Below are positions 23,995-32,139 of a DNA stretch of 64,000 nucleotides, one piece after another (within the stretch, counting starts at the first letter, position 1; the number at the start of each line of letters is the position of its first letter). The position numbers and the translations under genes are program-made. Where the stretch lies: the NCBI RefSeq assembly GCF_009728935.1, contig NZ_CP034235.1:4564001-4628000 (forward strand). Reading direction: 5' to 3'. The notes under the pieces are model-generated. The model ran no database searches. It was given only the letters and a program-made list of their open reading frames with translations, and was not told the DNA's origin. The stretch is from Paenibacillus psychroresistens. GTDB lineage: Bacteria; Bacillota; Bacilli; Paenibacillales; NBRC-103111.

Positions 23995-26946
23995 TTAAAA
24001 GTCAGTAGAAATCGAACCTAGCAAACGGGTTCCGCCCTCAAATTTCTCATAAACTTTGAGATGCTTAGGGGATTGCGCAAAGGTTAATGGGTCTGTGACA
24101 TCTGAGTAAGTAAAAGTTAATGTCTGTTTCCCTGTCACCCAAGCCGCTGTTCCTTCTAATGCTTCCTCCCATGATTTAACTTCTACGCCATTATCATCGG
24201 TTAATTTATAGACCAAGCTGCGATTTGTGGCCGTTCCAGCTGCGCTAAGTGCTTTAGCGATCGTGTAATCAAAGCTGAACTCATAACCGGCGACTCCAGA
24301 GTTGGATACAAGAGTTAGCTCCGGATTCTGCGCCGATATCGTATACGGGTATACTGCTACACTATTCAACGCCCCCCCACTTACAAGCGTGCTGGGTGTA
24401 AAGGCATATTGCTGTGGAGAAGCAAAGGCATCTGCATTGATTTTCTGCCCAAAAATAAACTGTTGATTATCCGCAGCAAGTCCAGTCGGTAATAGTGTCC
24501 ATAATGTCGTTAACGCTAAACCTTCCTTGCTTAATGCCGTTGTATTAGCTGAATCATCTGTTGTTTTTAATGGAAGAACCGAGCCATCCACACCTGATAA
24601 ATATCCTGTGTAAGGCACTATACTACCATTACGGGCTTCTTTATTGGTTTGTAGAATCCGAACAGCCAGCATTTTCTGATTGTTAATATCGTAGATTTGG
24701 CTGTCCACTACTTCAGCGATTGAAGCTCTTCCAGGCGTATCTAAGGTCCAGGGAATATTCAAGTTAGCCGAGCTTATAACAGATGTGCTCGCCGTATAAG
24801 GGATTTCCGTCCATTCATGGGTTGCAGACCATGTCTGAGCTTGGCTATTCCATGTACCGTCACCTAAGTAAATATAACCATCTACTATAGCTGAGGTATA
24901 TGGGATTTTCGCATAAATGTAAATGGTGGTTTTCTGGTTAGGATATAAGTAAGGCGAGCTTTGAATTTGGATAACCTTGCCCTGTGCATCAAGATCACCG
25001 AGCATATATCCTCCATAAAGGGATGTATCCATGGGGCTTGGCAGAGTTATCGTCTTGGTATCCACGTTTTGGATTTCCAATTCACTAACTAGCACATCGT
25101 TTGAGCCATTACTAGCCAGTCTATAAGCTGATTTAAGCGATACAGCAAGCTTGCCGATCGTTGTAGCTACAGAGCTATTGGATTTAGTATTGGCGAATGA
25201 GCTCGTTAAATCTAATGTATCCAATACTTTATCCGCGGCTGTTGTTGAGGTGCTTGTTGTGTCAACAGCAGCTGCTGGATTTGAATTGCTTGCTGCTGCT
25301 TTTTTAACCAGCTGTAAGCTGTAGAGCTTGCTCTTATCTTCAACACCAATAGCGGCTTGTAGAGTAAACTCACTGCTCTGATGCGGCAGGATCAATTGAC
25401 CACCTCCTCTTAATACTGTAGTCGGATAAGTCAGATTGGCGCTATCCAGTAAGGTGAAAGCTAATGCTGTTGGCAGCTTTAAAGTGCTGGCATTCTGATT
25501 CTTAGCAATGACATCGATATTGATCAAGGCTTTGCCATCCACCGTTGTATTGTAGCTGCGAATCACCTGAAAAGAGAACATCGAATACTTACTTAATGAA
25601 GCATCAAAATCTTTCATATCCAAACCGGTTGTTTCGGAAAAGCCAGAATCTGCGAGGAGTGAATAGCTTGCTGGTAAATGGACAAGATTGATTGGTTTAA
25701 TTGTACCCGACTGAGCCTTCTCCATAACAACAAGCTCAATGGTACTTGTATCAGTAGCTTTGGGAAAATTAGCTGTAAAATGATACGTTTCGCTTTCTCC
25801 AGCAGCTAAAGTCAACGGATGTACTTCTGCATCTACTGCAGGAGTATCTATTGTTGCGTCTCCTACTTGATATTTTGCGGAAAGCTTAGGTAGAGTCAGT
25901 GACGTTAGTCCTTCGTTTTTCAAGGTATAATCTACCGCAATTTCATTGCTGTAAGGCAAGTAGGTATACTCCGTTCGATTAGCGACCATGCTCGATGCTT
26001 GAGTCGTCGTTTTCGTAATATAGAGCAAACTGCTGCCTACTTGTGAATTAATATAAGAATCGTCAACGGATAAACTGGCCAATAAGCTTGTTGTTATTGT
26101 TGTCGATGAGACTGATTTTTTCGTCAGCTCTAAGCTCAGCTTACCCGTCGTATCCACCGCAGCTAGAGATACTTGTGTCGTTAGCACTCCAAGCTGCTTG
26201 GACTGAATCGTTTGATTTGCCCCAGATAGGATGGAAATTGGGGTCGTCTGTGCTGCAGCATCTCGTAAATTAAAAAGCAAATTAGCCGGTAATTGAATAG
26301 CTTTGGCACTTAAATTCTCGATTAGAAAATCTGAATATAAATACCAAATGTTATTCTTAAGCACCTTGTAGCTTCTGACTAATTCAAAAGAGGCGGAGGA
26401 GCTAGCCGGCAAGGCTGCATTTACGTTTGCTAAATTAATTATTGCCTTTGTGGTACTGCTCGCCACCTTAGTCGTGGTTGCCTCCGATGCATCTAAGCTG
26501 CCTAGATTACGCATATAGGTTGCTGAGGTATCATCCCATGCGAAAATATTAATGCTGAATTGTCCGATGGTCATGTTACTAGGAACCTGCGCGGTATATT
26601 TATAGCCTTGTGTTTGCTTCGTCAGGACACGAGCCGAAGCTTTCTCAATCAGCTGCGCAGAATACTTATTACCTGCCTTATCCATCACACGGATGCCATA
26701 TTGATTTAAATCCACAGCTGCTGAGCTTTGGTTGATCAAATTTAGCGTAAAGCTTAATGTTTGAGTTGTTGTGCCAGCGGTCAATAAGGCATTATCCAGG
26801 GTAAAATAAACCGAAGCATTCGCGTAAACGCCTTGTTTGGCTGCCTCTACACCAGTTGTCAAAATGGATGCTGCAATTAAGAGGAGTGCTGAGGCCAATA
26901 AAGTAAATTTTCTAATTAAGCTTTTCTGAATGTGGGCATATTTCAA
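23995..26946 (-). CDS. Large secreted protein of unknown function
   Basis: About 983 residues after a signal peptide (FTLLASALLLIAASILTTGVEA). The mature chain is rich in Ser, Thr, Ala and Leu and predicted all-beta, with at least three loosely similar units marked by SFELVRSYKVLKNN, SFQVIRSYNTTVDG and LAVSLKSAYRLASNG, and repeated LPANLLFNLRD / LPTALAFTLLD phrases. This looks like diverged Ig-like modules. No catalytic motif, SLH or LPXTG anchor seen. The best start is TTG at 26946 with GGAGG 9 nt upstream; a TTG at 26955 touches the site. It lies between the SLH/Ig-repeat pair and the exporter, all leftward; export or anchoring partners are unknown. Confidence 0.8.
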   Translation of the reverse strand: MKYAHIQKSLIRKFTLLASALLLIAASILTTGVEAAKQGVYANASVYFTLDNALLTAGTTTQTLSFTLNLINQSSAAVDLNQYGIRVMDKAGNKYSAQLIEKASARVLTKQTQGYKYTAQVPSNMTIGQFSINIFAWDDTSATYMRNLGSLDASEATTTKVASSTTKAIINLANVNAALPASSSASFELVRSYKVLKNNIWYLYSDFLIENLSAKAIQLPANLLFNLRDAAAQTTPISILSGANQTIQSKQLGVLTTQVSLAAVDTTGKLSLELTKKSVSSTTITTSLLASLSVDDSYINSQVGSSLLYITKTTTQASSMVANRTEYTYLPYSNEIAVDYTLKNEGLTSLTLPKLSAKYQVGDATIDTPAVDAEVHPLTLAAGESETYHFTANFPKATDTSTIELVVMEKAQSGTIKPINLVHLPASYSLLADSGFSETTGLDMKDFDASLSKYSMFSFQVIRSYNTTVDGKALINIDVIAKNQNASTLKLPTALAFTLLDSANLTYPTTVLRGGGQLILPHQSSEFTLQAAIGVEDKSKLYSLQLVKKAAASNSNPAAAVDTTSTSTTAADKVLDTLDLTSSFANTKSNSSVATTIGKLAVSLKSAYRLASNGSNDVLVSELEIQNVDTKTITLPSPMDTSLYGGYMLGDLDAQGKVIQIQSSPYLYPNQKTTIYIYAKIPYTSAIVDGYIYLGDGTWNSQAQTWSATHEWTEIPYTASTSVISSANLNIPWTLDTPGRASIAEVVDSQIYDINNQKMLAVRILQTNKEARNGSIVPYTGYLSGVDGSVLPLKTTDDSANTTALSKEGLALTTLWTLLPTGLAADNQQFIFGQKINADAFASPQQYAFTPSTLVSGGALNSVAVYPYTISAQNPELTLVSNSGVAGYEFSFDYTIAKALSAAGTATNRSLVYKLTDDNGVEVKSWEEALEGTAAWVTGKQTLTFTYSDVTDPLTFAQSPKHLKVYEKFEGGTRLLGSISTDF

Positions 26947-27071
26947 TTGAATCAACCTCCAATGGTTTAAGCTATCAAGGATAAACGGTTACGCCGTATT
27001 TCAGAATGAAAACGGTGGGTTTGTCCGGAAATATAAGATCAGTATAATGTGAAACTTATATTTTTTATATT

Positions 27072-28250
27072 TTAATCAAATCGTAAAGCATCAATCGGCC
27101 GTAATCGCGAAGCTTTATTAGCCGGATATAAGCCAAATACAATCCCAACTAATACAGAGAATATAAAAGCATAAACACTTATATCCAAAGAGATACTGGT
27201 TGTTTGGGATGGGGAGAAGTGCGGCCACGCTAGAGCAAATCCGATTCCAACCAATAAACCAATCAACCCGCCAAGGCCGCTTATAACCGTAGCTTCCACA
27301 AGAAATTGGAATAAAATATTTCGTCGTTTGGCACCAATTGATTTTCGAATGCCAATTTCCCTTGTACGTTCACTTACCGTCACCATCATGATGTTCATAA
27401 TCCCAATGCCACCTACTAAAAGTGAAATACAGGCTACGGCAACCAGCTGATTGGTTAAAGTACTCGTTGCTGCTGTTTTTGCAGTTAGCAGTTCATCCTG
27501 ATTTGTTAAAGTAAATGCCGTAGTGCTTTTAAACTTGTAAGTTAAATAAGAAGTCATCGTTTCCTGGGCTTTATAAATGTCTTCCTTGGTTGGAGCTTCT
27601 ATATATGTAGTGCGGATGAAACCAAGCTTAAATGCTCGTCTAGCCGTTTCAAGCGGGACAATTACGGTACTATCGACAGAGGTTCCTGTTAGATTAGAGC
27701 CCTTGGCGTTCAACACTCCTATTACCGTAAAAACTACACCATTAACATTCAATTCTTCGCCAACAGGATCAAGTAAGCCAAAAAACTTCTTCGCTACCTC
27801 ACTTCCCAGCACAACTACATTATTACGGAATTCCAAATCCACTTCGGAAAGGAAACGTCCTTTGGCGATCGTTGATTTCGTAATTTCCATATAGCGATCA
27901 TTAGTGCCGATTAAAGAATAGCTGGCTTGGGTGCGATCATATTTAAGATTCGTATTCGCTTGGGTTACAGTTGGCGCTATTGTTGAAAACTCAGGAAAGC
28001 CTTCAAATTTCATGAGCTCATCATAATCCAATGAGGTTCCGCGCCCGCTTCCATTCGCACTAACAACAAGTAAATTGGTGCCTAAATCCTCATATTGTTT
28101 GGCTATTTGTTGCGAAGTCCCATTCCCGAGCGCCACCAAGGTTACAACAGAGCCTACCCCAATAATGACGCCAAGCATCGTTAACATCGTACGCATCGGA
28201 TTAGCTACAACTGTCCGCAACGCCATGAAAATTAGCTCAATTATCTTCAT
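27072..28250 (-). CDS. MacB-like FtsX-domain ABC transporter permease
   Basis: 392 residues with the MacB architecture: TM1 (MRTMLTMLGVIIGVGSVVTLVALGNG), a periplasm-type extracytoplasmic domain (about 45-265) and three C-terminal helices forming the FtsX domain, with GGIGIMNIMMVTVSERTREIGIRKSIGAKRRNIL, whose KSIGA segment contacts the ATPase. In Gram-positive bacteria such systems move peptides, antibiotics or lipoproteins by a mechanotransmission mechanism. Its start overlaps the ATPase stop by 4 nt. Third gene of the operon behind array C. Confidence 0.92.
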   Translation of the reverse strand: MKIIELIFMALRTVVANPMRTMLTMLGVIIGVGSVVTLVALGNGTSQQIAKQYEDLGTNLLVVSANGSGRGTSLDYDELMKFEGFPEFSTIAPTVTQANTNLKYDRTQASYSLIGTNDRYMEITKSTIAKGRFLSEVDLEFRNNVVVLGSEVAKKFFGLLDPVGEELNVNGVVFTVIGVLNAKGSNLTGTSVDSTVIVPLETARRAFKLGFIRTTYIEAPTKEDIYKAQETMTSYLTYKFKSTTAFTLTNQDELLTAKTAATSTLTNQLVAVACISLLVGGIGIMNIMMVTVSERTREIGIRKSIGAKRRNILFQFLVEATVISGLGGLIGLLVGIGFALAWPHFSPSQTTSISLDISVYAFIFSVLVGIVFGLYPANKASRLRPIDALRFD

Positions 28251-28966
28251 ACCACAACCCCCATTTGCAGTTCAGCACGCAACGGTACTTTACGCACATC
28301 TGTGAGGATCTCTCCATCCCTTAGGGTAACGACGCGATTAGCATGCTCGGCAATATGCGAATCATGAGTAATTAAAACAATCGTGTTGCCTTGGGCATTC
28401 AGCTTGAGGATAAGCTCCAATACTTCCTCGCCTGTTTTCGAATCCAAGGCTCCAGTTGGTTCATCTGCCAACAGCAAGGAAGGCGATAAGGCAAGCGCAC
28501 GAGCGATGGCAACACGCTGCTGTTGGCCTCCGGACAGCTCGCTTGGTTTATGATGGCCACGTTCAGCCATTCCCAGAAGCTGGAGCATATCTAATGCTTT
28601 CGCTCTTCTCGCCTTACTCCCAATTCCTGCATAAATCATGGGCAGCTCGACGTTTTCAATCGCTGTCAGCCGCGGAAGCAAATTAAACTGTTGAAAAATA
28701 AAGCCAATCTTCTGATTACGCAAAGTAGCTAGCTCGTTATCCGAAAGCTTTTCCGTTGAAACCTGATCCAAGGTATATTTACCCGTAGTTGGTGCATCGA
28801 GCAAACCAATCATATTCATTAAAGTTGATTTACCCGAACCGCTTGGACCAACGATAGCAACAAAGTCGCCGATAGCTACGTTTAGTGAGATGCTTTTGAG
28901 AATTTGCAATTCCTCTGCGCCGCGGTGATAAATCTTCGTAATTTCTTCCAGTCGAATCATATCCAT
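28247..28966 (-). CDS. MacB-type ABC transporter ATP-binding protein
   Basis: 239 residues. Walker A GPSGSGKST, Q-loop IFQQFNLLP, signature LSGGQQQRVAIARAL, Walker B LLLADEPTGALDS and H-loop ITHD are all present and typical of the LolD/MacB group. I start at the ATG at 28966, with GAGGTG upstream; a longer reading to 29107 would run into the Gly-rich end of the membrane fusion gene and is not supported. It is 28 nt after the fusion protein and overlaps the permease by 4 nt. Confidence 0.95.
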   Translation of the reverse strand: MDMIRLEEITKIYHRGAEELQILKSISLNVAIGDFVAIVGPSGSGKSTLMNMIGLLDAPTTGKYTLDQVSTEKLSDNELATLRNQKIGFIFQQFNLLPRLTAIENVELPMIYAGIGSKARRAKALDMLQLLGMAERGHHKPSELSGGQQQRVAIARALALSPSLLLADEPTGALDSKTGEEVLELILKLNAQGNTIVLITHDSHIAEHANRVVTLRDGEILTDVRKVPLRAELQMGVVV

Positions 28967-28994
28967 CTGGTTCTCACCTCTCTTTGTTCCTTCA

Positions 28995-30707
28995 TTAATC
29001 TCTCGCTGGAGGTGCTCCCCCGAAGTCACCGCCTCCGCCTCCAAAGCCGCCGCCACCTGTTGTACCGCCTGCTCCGCCCGCTCCACCCGCTCCTCCGCCA
29101 GCACCATTTGTGCCTTGGAATTGCTTTCTTAGAGCGTCAATTTCGGTTTGTGTTAAGGTTTGGCCTCGAGCTCGTGTGGCCGTCGTAACAACTTTATCTC
29201 CTTCTTTTATACCATCTGTAATTTCAACCATCGTTTTACTGCGAATCCCGATGGTCACTTCCTTGGACTCATTGACTCCAGCCGCATTTTTAACTGTGAC
29301 ATAACGTTTCCCTTGCTTGGACTGCAGGGCTTCAATAGGAACCATAAGAATGTCTTTTTTATCCTGAATGAGAATTTCTGCTGTTGCGGTCATGCCGTAT
29401 TTTAGAAGCGAGTCTGTATTGGGAACGGATAATACCACCGTATAGAACGTGACTCCATTGGTAGTTGTTCCTACCGTTGAAATTTGATTGACCTCGCCAG
29501 TGAACGTTTTATTAGTAATCGAATCTACCTTCACGTTAGCTTGCATCTTATCTTTAATGTTGGGCAAGTCCAGCTCATCCACCTGGAGCGATAGCTGCAT
29601 GCTGTCAAGACTGGAAACAGCGCCGAATTGAGTCGCATTGATTATTGTTGCACCCACCGGATAGCTGCTCAAAACATTCGTTTTCTGATTAACAAAATCA
29701 GTTGAAAACACGCCATCAAACGGTGCTACCACCTTCAATGTTTTGATTTTATCCTTCATATCACTCACACTAACCATTTGCTGGGCAATGGCTTCTTTTT
29801 TCATTAACATATCGTCACTTAAGCTTTCACTTGCAACCGAATTGATAATATCGCCTTGATTGACGCTATCTCCCGTTTTAAAAGCAAGCTCTTGGATAGT
29901 TCCTGACGTATTCGCTAGGACCGTTGAAGTTTTAATATATGCCAGAATCCCTTGCTCTTGAGAGACGCTAGTATTTCCTGCTAAAACTACACTGCCTGTT
30001 ACCTTAAGACCTGCATCTAATGTATTATCATTCGTAATGCTGATCTCCATATCGATTATTTTCGCTCCAGTTGCGTTAGCTCTTGGTGTCTTTGCGATCT
30101 TAGCAATCGTGCCTGTTTTACTTAACATATAGCCTTCAATCGTTAAATCTATGGAGTCTCCTAACTTAAGCTGAACAGCATCCTCTAATAGAAAAGGCAA
30201 AGTAGTCGTCAATGTGGAAGGATCGGAGATCGTAGCAATTTTCGTTGTTTTCTGAACCTGTGAGGCTACCTCAATATTGTTCGCATAAGTCACCCGACCG
30301 GAAATAGGGGCTTTTGTGTTCAAATTAGCTTGCTGCTGAGCTAGATCCGAGTAATCCTTCTGCAGTTGAGTTAAAGTCAGATTAGCCTTCTGTAGCTGAA
30401 GATCATAATCGGGATTCGTAATTTCAAAAAGCAAATCTCCCTTCTTAACAGCCAGGTTACGCGTCAAATTCATCGTTTTAATTGTTCCATCCGAGGTTGC
30501 TGCAATCGTCTGCATATTCTTTGCCTCGAATTGTGAAGTACCTGATACGGAGGATTTAATTTCACCCTTCGTCACTGCTACTGTCGTTTCCGTTGCAGTT
30601 GTTGCGCTTTTAGCCGTATTATCTTTCATAAAATAATAGTAGCTGCCTCCTGAAAGTGCCAATACCACTACAATCAACAAAATCATTTTACTCTTTAGCC
30701 ATCTCAT
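28995..30707 (-). CDS. HlyD/MacA-type efflux adaptor with Gly-rich tail
   Basis: 570 residues: an N-terminal signal anchor (KMILLIVVVLALSGGSYYYF), a biotinyl-lipoyl-like hairpin domain (about 50-160) with a short coiled coil (LQLQKANLTLTQLQKDYSDLAQQQANL), a beta-barrel and a membrane-proximal domain (KVVTTATRAR). The last 45 residues are nearly all Gly and Ala ending FGGAPPARD, unusual for the family but seen in some Firmicute adaptors. AGGAGG precedes the ATG. First gene of the exporter operon, 66 nt after the predicted transcription start of array C. Confidence 0.92.
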   Translation of the reverse strand: MRWLKSKMILLIVVVLALSGGSYYYFMKDNTAKSATTATETTVAVTKGEIKSSVSGTSQFEAKNMQTIAATSDGTIKTMNLTRNLAVKKGDLLFEITNPDYDLQLQKANLTLTQLQKDYSDLAQQQANLNTKAPISGRVTYANNIEVASQVQKTTKIATISDPSTLTTTLPFLLEDAVQLKLGDSIDLTIEGYMLSKTGTIAKIAKTPRANATGAKIIDMEISITNDNTLDAGLKVTGSVVLAGNTSVSQEQGILAYIKTSTVLANTSGTIQELAFKTGDSVNQGDIINSVASESLSDDMLMKKEAIAQQMVSVSDMKDKIKTLKVVAPFDGVFSTDFVNQKTNVLSSYPVGATIINATQFGAVSSLDSMQLSLQVDELDLPNIKDKMQANVKVDSITNKTFTGEVNQISTVGTTTNGVTFYTVVLSVPNTDSLLKYGMTATAEILIQDKKDILMVPIEALQSKQGKRYVTVKNAAGVNESKEVTIGIRSKTMVEITDGIKEGDKVVTTATRARGQTLTQTEIDALRKQFQGTNGAGGGAGGAGGAGGTTGGGGFGGGGGDFGGAPPARD

Positions 30708-30740
30708 ACAATTGCCTCCTAATAATGTCGATTGTCTATA

Positions 30741-30762
30741 CGAGCATTTCTCCTTATGCTCG
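30741..30762 (-). promoter_or_regulatory. Hairpin in the exporter 5' untranslated region
   Basis: CGAGCAT and ATGCTCG form a 7-bp stem around AAGGAGAA, between promoter C and the first gene. The loop resembles a ribosome site, but the true one lies nearer 30715. Its role is unknown. Confidence 0.4.
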
Positions 30763-30779
30763 TTTGATTCAATAGGCTT

Positions 30780-30833
30780 ATTATGGAGCGCTTAGCTGAG
30801 ATGAATTTGAGCGTTAGCTGAATGTTTGCTGAA
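30780..30833 (-). promoter_or_regulatory. Array C: 11-bp-phased operator and promoter of the exporter operon
   Basis: On the minus strand half-sites begin at 30833 (TTCAGC), 30822 (TTCAGC), 30811 (CTCAAA) and 30800 (CTCAGC), exactly 11 nt apart. The -10 CATAAT (30780-30785) begins 15 nt after the last half-site start. Spacing and -10 match arrays A and B. Confidence 0.8.
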
Positions 30834-30847
30834 TGTGGGTGGAGGGC

Positions 30848-30878
30848 AAAAAAAGTGCTGGTCTAATTGACCAACACT
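30848..30878 (-). terminator. Intrinsic terminator upstream of array C
   Basis: AGTGCTGGTC (30854-30863) pairs with GACCAACACT (30869-30878) around a 5-nt loop with one mismatch. The T run lies on the minus strand, so it insulates the exporter promoter from leftward readthrough. Confidence 0.7.
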
Positions 30879-30984
30879 TGTACATTAGTATTTTCAAAAG
30901 TGATATTTATCACTGCCTCAGACCTTTTCCTCAGGTATATTCTAATTAACGAGGAAGTTATTTTATTAAACAGAGGTGATTCAT

Positions 30985-31098
30985 ATGAAAACAGAGGACA
31001 ATGAAACCGGGGATTTGTTAACCATTTTTGGGCTTATGGCAATTATGTTAACCGTCTTAATATCTATCGTTGTAACTGGTTATATGACAACTCACTAA
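30985..31098 (+). CDS. Hypothetical 37-residue single-span membrane peptide
   Basis: MKTEDNETGD followed by a hydrophobic helix (LLTIFGLMAIMLTVLISIVVTGYM) and a short tail. CAGAGGTGAT is correctly spaced before the ATG and a hairpin follows at 31101-31130, so it looks like a real small gene. The acidic start plus single helix recall small regulatory membrane proteins, but I recognise no family. Its neighbours are the divergent exporter operon and a convergent hypothetical gene. Confidence 0.55.
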   Translation: MKTEDNETGDLLTIFGLMAIMLTVLISIVVTGYMTTH

Positions 31099-31100
31099 AT

Positions 31101-31130
31101 GAAATAAACACCGGTTAAGGTGCTTATTTC
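31101..31130. terminator. Bidirectional terminator between two small genes
   Basis: GAAATAAACACC pairs with GGTGCTTATTTC with one mismatch. It overlaps the 3' end of the minus-strand gene ending at 31124. Confidence 0.65.
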
Positions 31131-31459
31131 GCGATGGTCCATTTAAATTTTTTGAGAAACACTTCAATTATGGATTCACTTAGATCCCCTTTTTCTTCCA
31201 AGGGTTCCGTGCTGTTTAGATCCTCTGTATAACTTAATTGAGAGTTTGTAATTTCTTTTTCTGTAATCAAAACTTCTTTATTTGCAATCGAGATCGTCCA
31301 AGACCGCTCTTCTCCATCATTGAAAACCATGCTTGTAGCAAAATTATAAGGATGGACCTCCAGCGATTTTAATAATTCCTTCAAAACCTCATTAATCTCT
31401 TCTTGCCTTGCAATATAGGCATCAAATCTACTTTTAATTTCATTTTTCCAATCAGACAT
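31124..31459 (-). CDS. Hypothetical protein
   Basis: About 111 residues with no signal peptide or membrane helix. The start MSDWKNEIKSRFDAYIARQEEINEVLKELLKSL is probably helical or coiled-coil; the remainder looks like beta strands (WTISIANKEVLITEKE) and a last helix ending VFLKKFKWTIAK. I recognise no family. I begin at the ATG at 31459, with GGAGG 11 nt upstream, rather than at 31504. It has no clear functional link to its neighbours. Confidence 0.6.
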   Translation of the reverse strand: MSDWKNEIKSRFDAYIARQEEINEVLKELLKSLEVHPYNFATSMVFNDGEERSWTISIANKEVLITEKEITNSQLSYTEDLNSTEPLEEKGDLSESIIEVFLKKFKWTIAK

Positions 31460-31627
31460 TGCGTGTAACACCTCCTGCAAAAAGTATTCGACAGCAGTAA
31501 ACATTTTACCTTCTCAAATCATGTTAAATTGATTCATGTTTTCGATTTTGTGAACCACAACACAGTTTGTTAAATAGGTTTATATTAGAATTAAGAAGCA
31601 GCAAACAGATAGAAAGGGTGAAAACGA

Positions 31628-31915
31628 ATGACCAATAATGATATTATCAAAGAATTATATGCCATTAAAGATGATTTGAAAAACACGGAAAAATGCATTG
31701 ATCTCTTCTATAAAATACAATTAACCTATGGTCCATTAATTGAAGTAATCACCATTATGCGATTTGAGAAGCCTAAGCTTTACACTTATTTGAAATCGAG
31801 GTTTGACAAGAATCCAAGGTTTAATTTGTTATTTGAACTGGCTATTGATCATGAATTTGCAAGAGCTAGCCTAGGGTTTAAGCTGAATTATACAGCCCCC
31901 ACTTTAGTCTCTTAA
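31628..31915 (+). CDS. Hypothetical helical protein
   Basis: 95 residues, predicted mostly alpha-helical (NNDIIKELYAIKDDLKNTEKCIDLFYKIQ) and free of membrane segments. GAAAGGGTG precedes the ATG. I recognise no family; it may be a lineage-specific Paenibacillus protein. Its 3' end overlaps by 4 nt the convergent 68-residue gene, so no terminator separates them. Confidence 0.6.
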   Translation: MTNNDIIKELYAIKDDLKNTEKCIDLFYKIQLTYGPLIEVITIMRFEKPKLYTYLKSRFDKNPRFNLLFELAIDHEFARASLGFKLNYTAPTLVS

Positions 31916-32118
31916 ATAATAAAGCTTTTAATCCAACGATGAATGCTTTCTAAAGGCTGTTCAAAAGCTTGGTTGCTTTTGGCACGAAATTTCACATTCC
32001 AGCATCCAACTCGCTCATCATAGAAAACAAATCCGACATTCCCATCCTTAAACTCAAACATATCCCCGTTCTGAATTACTTTACCCTCTGGATATTTAAG
32101 CTCACTTTCCAACCTCAT
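31912..32118 (-). CDS. Hypothetical 68-residue protein
   Basis: A small soluble protein beginning MRLESELKYPEGKVIQNGDMF. Alternating hydrophobic and aromatic residues (GNVGFVFYDERVGCWNVKF) suggest a small beta barrel. It lies 21 nt downstream of the AraC-type regulator and may be co-transcribed with it. Initiation signal AAAGGA is moderate. Function not recognised. Confidence 0.5.
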   Translation of the reverse strand: MRLESELKYPEGKVIQNGDMFEFKDGNVGFVFYDERVGCWNVKFRAKSNQAFEQPLESIHRWIKSFII

Positions 32119-32139
32119 CAGTCCTTTTTTTTAGATTCG

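Noticed and set aside
28967..29107. N-terminal extension of the MacB-type ATPase rich in Ala and Glu
   Set aside because: It is an off-frame reading of the Gly-rich tail of the adaptor gene; a good ribosome site supports the start at 28966.
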